From assembly GCA_013399855.1 (NCBI GenBank), contig VXAY01003830.1, forward strand, positions 973,278-1,037,277: a stretch of DNA of 64,000 bases. Reading direction: 5' to 3'. The position numbers and the translations under genes are program-made. Positions 62,131-64,000 of this stretch are shown here, one piece after another. The notes beneath the pieces were generated by a model, which was not told the origin of the DNA, ran no database searches, and worked only from the letters and a program-made list of their open reading frames with translations. This DNA is from Oxyruncus cristatus. Taxonomy: Eukaryota > Chordata > Aves > Passeriformes > Cotingidae. Position 1 is the first letter of the stretch, and each line of letters starts with the position of its first letter.

Positions 62131-64000
62131 CTAGAGGGGGAAAAAAAAAAGAACAAACAACATTTTAAACTCTCTGGTTTCCCAGTGTAGCAACCAAGAT
62201 CTTCTTATGTTCTGGTCATTTAATAAAATCATCACACAACTATAAAAGTCATCTCAACACTTTTTCAGCATCAACATTTTCAACACTGAGTAGAAAAACA
62301 GAAATCTGCAAAAAGATATCCAACATATGCATTCTTCTTTCGGCATGAATGACCCTCAACAAAATAACTATGGCTAACTGTAGCTGAAAAAAAAAAAAAT
62401 TACAATTTTTTTTCCTTTACATTGGGTTTCATTATAACTATCCTAACCAGTTCTTCTGTTCCATTTCTTCCAAAACTAAAGTCCCGTTTAACATTCTAAA
62501 ATCATTACTAAAAATCATAGTTTTTAAAAAAAGATTATTTTATTAATATACAGGTACTTGCCTTTATACTTATTTCCTTGCAAAACTAAGTGACTGGAAT
62601 ACACTTACATAGTTGAAACATGGTTTTTGTATAACAAAACGAAGGTCACAGTGCAGCAGCTGCTAAGCACCAACAAAACTGAAAATAAAATATTCTGACT
62701 CTTCCTGAAAGAAGCTGTAGCATAGATGTTAACTTTGTTTCCACATGCCAAATATAAAACACTTGAGTTTGCTTCAGTTGCAAAAGAGCGACAAACTAAT
62801 TTTTCTCTATTCTTTTGAATTTCCTATTTTTGCTAGAAATGTGTCAAGGACAAAACTGGAAAATAAGTAATTTACAAAAGATCAACTCTGATCCAGCCAG
62901 AGAGCAGGCAAAGCAGCAAGAATCGCAGGAGCTGGACACAAACCAGCTGACAGGGATTAAAGATAGCCAACTACTATACAATGTTTCCATATAAACTAAA
63001 AGCAAATTAGAAATCCCACTAGAACTCAGAAACAAAACCACTCTAATTACAGACATGTACTATATGACAAGCAAAGTATTTCAAGCAAACTTCTTGTTTA
63101 TGTGAAATATTTTATGTGCCTAGTCTCACCACCCAGTTAAAGTATGCATTAAAGTATTTCTACTGTGAGACATTTAATTTGGCTTTGCCCAGCAGCTGAT
63201 GCAAGATGCAAGTAAGGTCAAAGACGTAATTCCCACATTTCCATCCAGAGAATTTTAAAGGAATACTCTCAAAATACACTCAAGAGAACCCAGATAAATA
63301 AGAGTCGTCATTAAATATCAGGTTGCCAAATCAGTGAACCACACTGCTCTGAAGTGAACAAGGGAAACTGAAGGAACTGGCTGTTGCAAGTGTACTTGTT
63401 ATACACATCACTATGGAATTCTCTTGTCAGCGTGAATTAAAAAAAATTTCATAAGATACTTTTAGGAATCATATATTTCATTCATTTTGTTAAGCTAGAG
63501 TATCTTTTAATTAACTGCTACCTATTTCCTAACATGTTGTCCGCAATCCACCACCACAGCAATACAACTGGTCTAAGTCAGAAGTACCAAAGATGGAATT
63601 TCCAACTTTAGCTATACTTATCTATATGAAGTCAAAGACAATCCAGACCTTCTTCCCAGATAAAATAGGAAGATCTTGGACCTTGAACAGGGTGCTAGAA
63701 GTTCTCCTGCATTAAGTGCTCAATAAAGTTCCTTTCTTGCTAGTCAAACAAATAATAAGCAAAAAAACAACCCCGAGTTTTTTAGTCCAACCTTCAACAT
63801 AAAGCAATGAGGAAAAAAAGGGTGGGGGGAGAAGGACAAACAGGAAACATAAAAGTCATTCTCAGGAGGGCAAGATTAAAAGATAAGATTTGTTTTGTCA
63901 ACTGTCATACCAGACTAAGCTTTCTTGAACATGCATTTTGAAGTTTCCCTTGTTGTTCAGCCTAAAATCTACAAAGAACTTGAGTATTCAGAGAAACCAG
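62131..64000. other. DCUN1D4 intron 1 (partial)
   Basis: AT-rich sequence with no start codon followed by the expected short exon-1 peptide. The first coding exon and promoter should lie beyond 64000. Confidence 0.65.

Noticed and set aside
1..64000. A novel system, virus, tRNA/rRNA gene or CRISPR array
   Set aside because: Nothing of the kind was recognised by eye. The window is accounted for by four conserved vertebrate genes, CR1 fragments and simple repeats; a covariance-model scan for small RNAs was not possible.

Overview
The window is vertebrate nuclear DNA, most probably from a bird. It is AT-rich with one sharp CpG island. Interspersed repeats are sparse and of the CR1 LINE type, and four multi-exon genes lie close together. 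The gene set matches a block of human chromosome 4q12 (SPATA18 - SGCB - LRRC66 - DCUN1D4), with the order and relative orientations kept; the window reads in the reverse direction to the human chromosome. Bird is inferred from CR1 content, low repeat load and short intergenic distances; crocodile or turtle is not formally excluded.

Layout. Positions 1-8462 (minus): SPATA18 (Mieap, a mitochondrial quality-control protein). Its eight N-terminal coding exons are present and the last exon(s) lie off the left edge. About 8230-9300: a CpG island shared by the divergent SPATA18 and SGCB promoters, with a 274-base run of N that almost certainly hides SGCB coding exon 1. 10219-about 16070 (plus): SGCB (beta-sarcoglycan), coding exons 2-6 plus a 3' UTR of about 2.5 kb. 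16532-24650 (plus): LRRC66, a single-pass leucine-rich-repeat membrane protein that reads through four exons as 1228 residues. About 24.8-29.5 kb: intergenic, with a CR1 fragment and a duplication marked by one N. About 29.8 kb to beyond 64000 (minus): DCUN1D4, a cullin-neddylation co-factor. Ten coding exons (2-11) are present, with a probable long 3' UTR; the first coding exon (about 8 residues in human) is off the right edge.

All 27 coding exons were located by hand from splice sites, reading phase and remembered family sequences. In every gene the phases of successive exons are compatible, so none looks like a pseudogene. The four genes are neighbours by conserved synteny and do not form one pathway: mitochondrial quality control, the muscle dystrophin-glycoprotein complex, an epithelial LRR receptor-like protein, and ubiquitin-like conjugation.

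No prokaryotic-type system, virus, tRNA, rRNA or CRISPR array was seen. The most interesting items are: a complete-looking Ig-like domain in this LRRC66 that I do not see in the human protein as I remember it; four YxN tyrosine motifs in its cytoplasmic tail; a shortened SPATA18 coiled coil; a 40-bp tandem duplication that creates a potential micro-exon; and an unexplained plus-strand exon-like segment at 32.3 kb.
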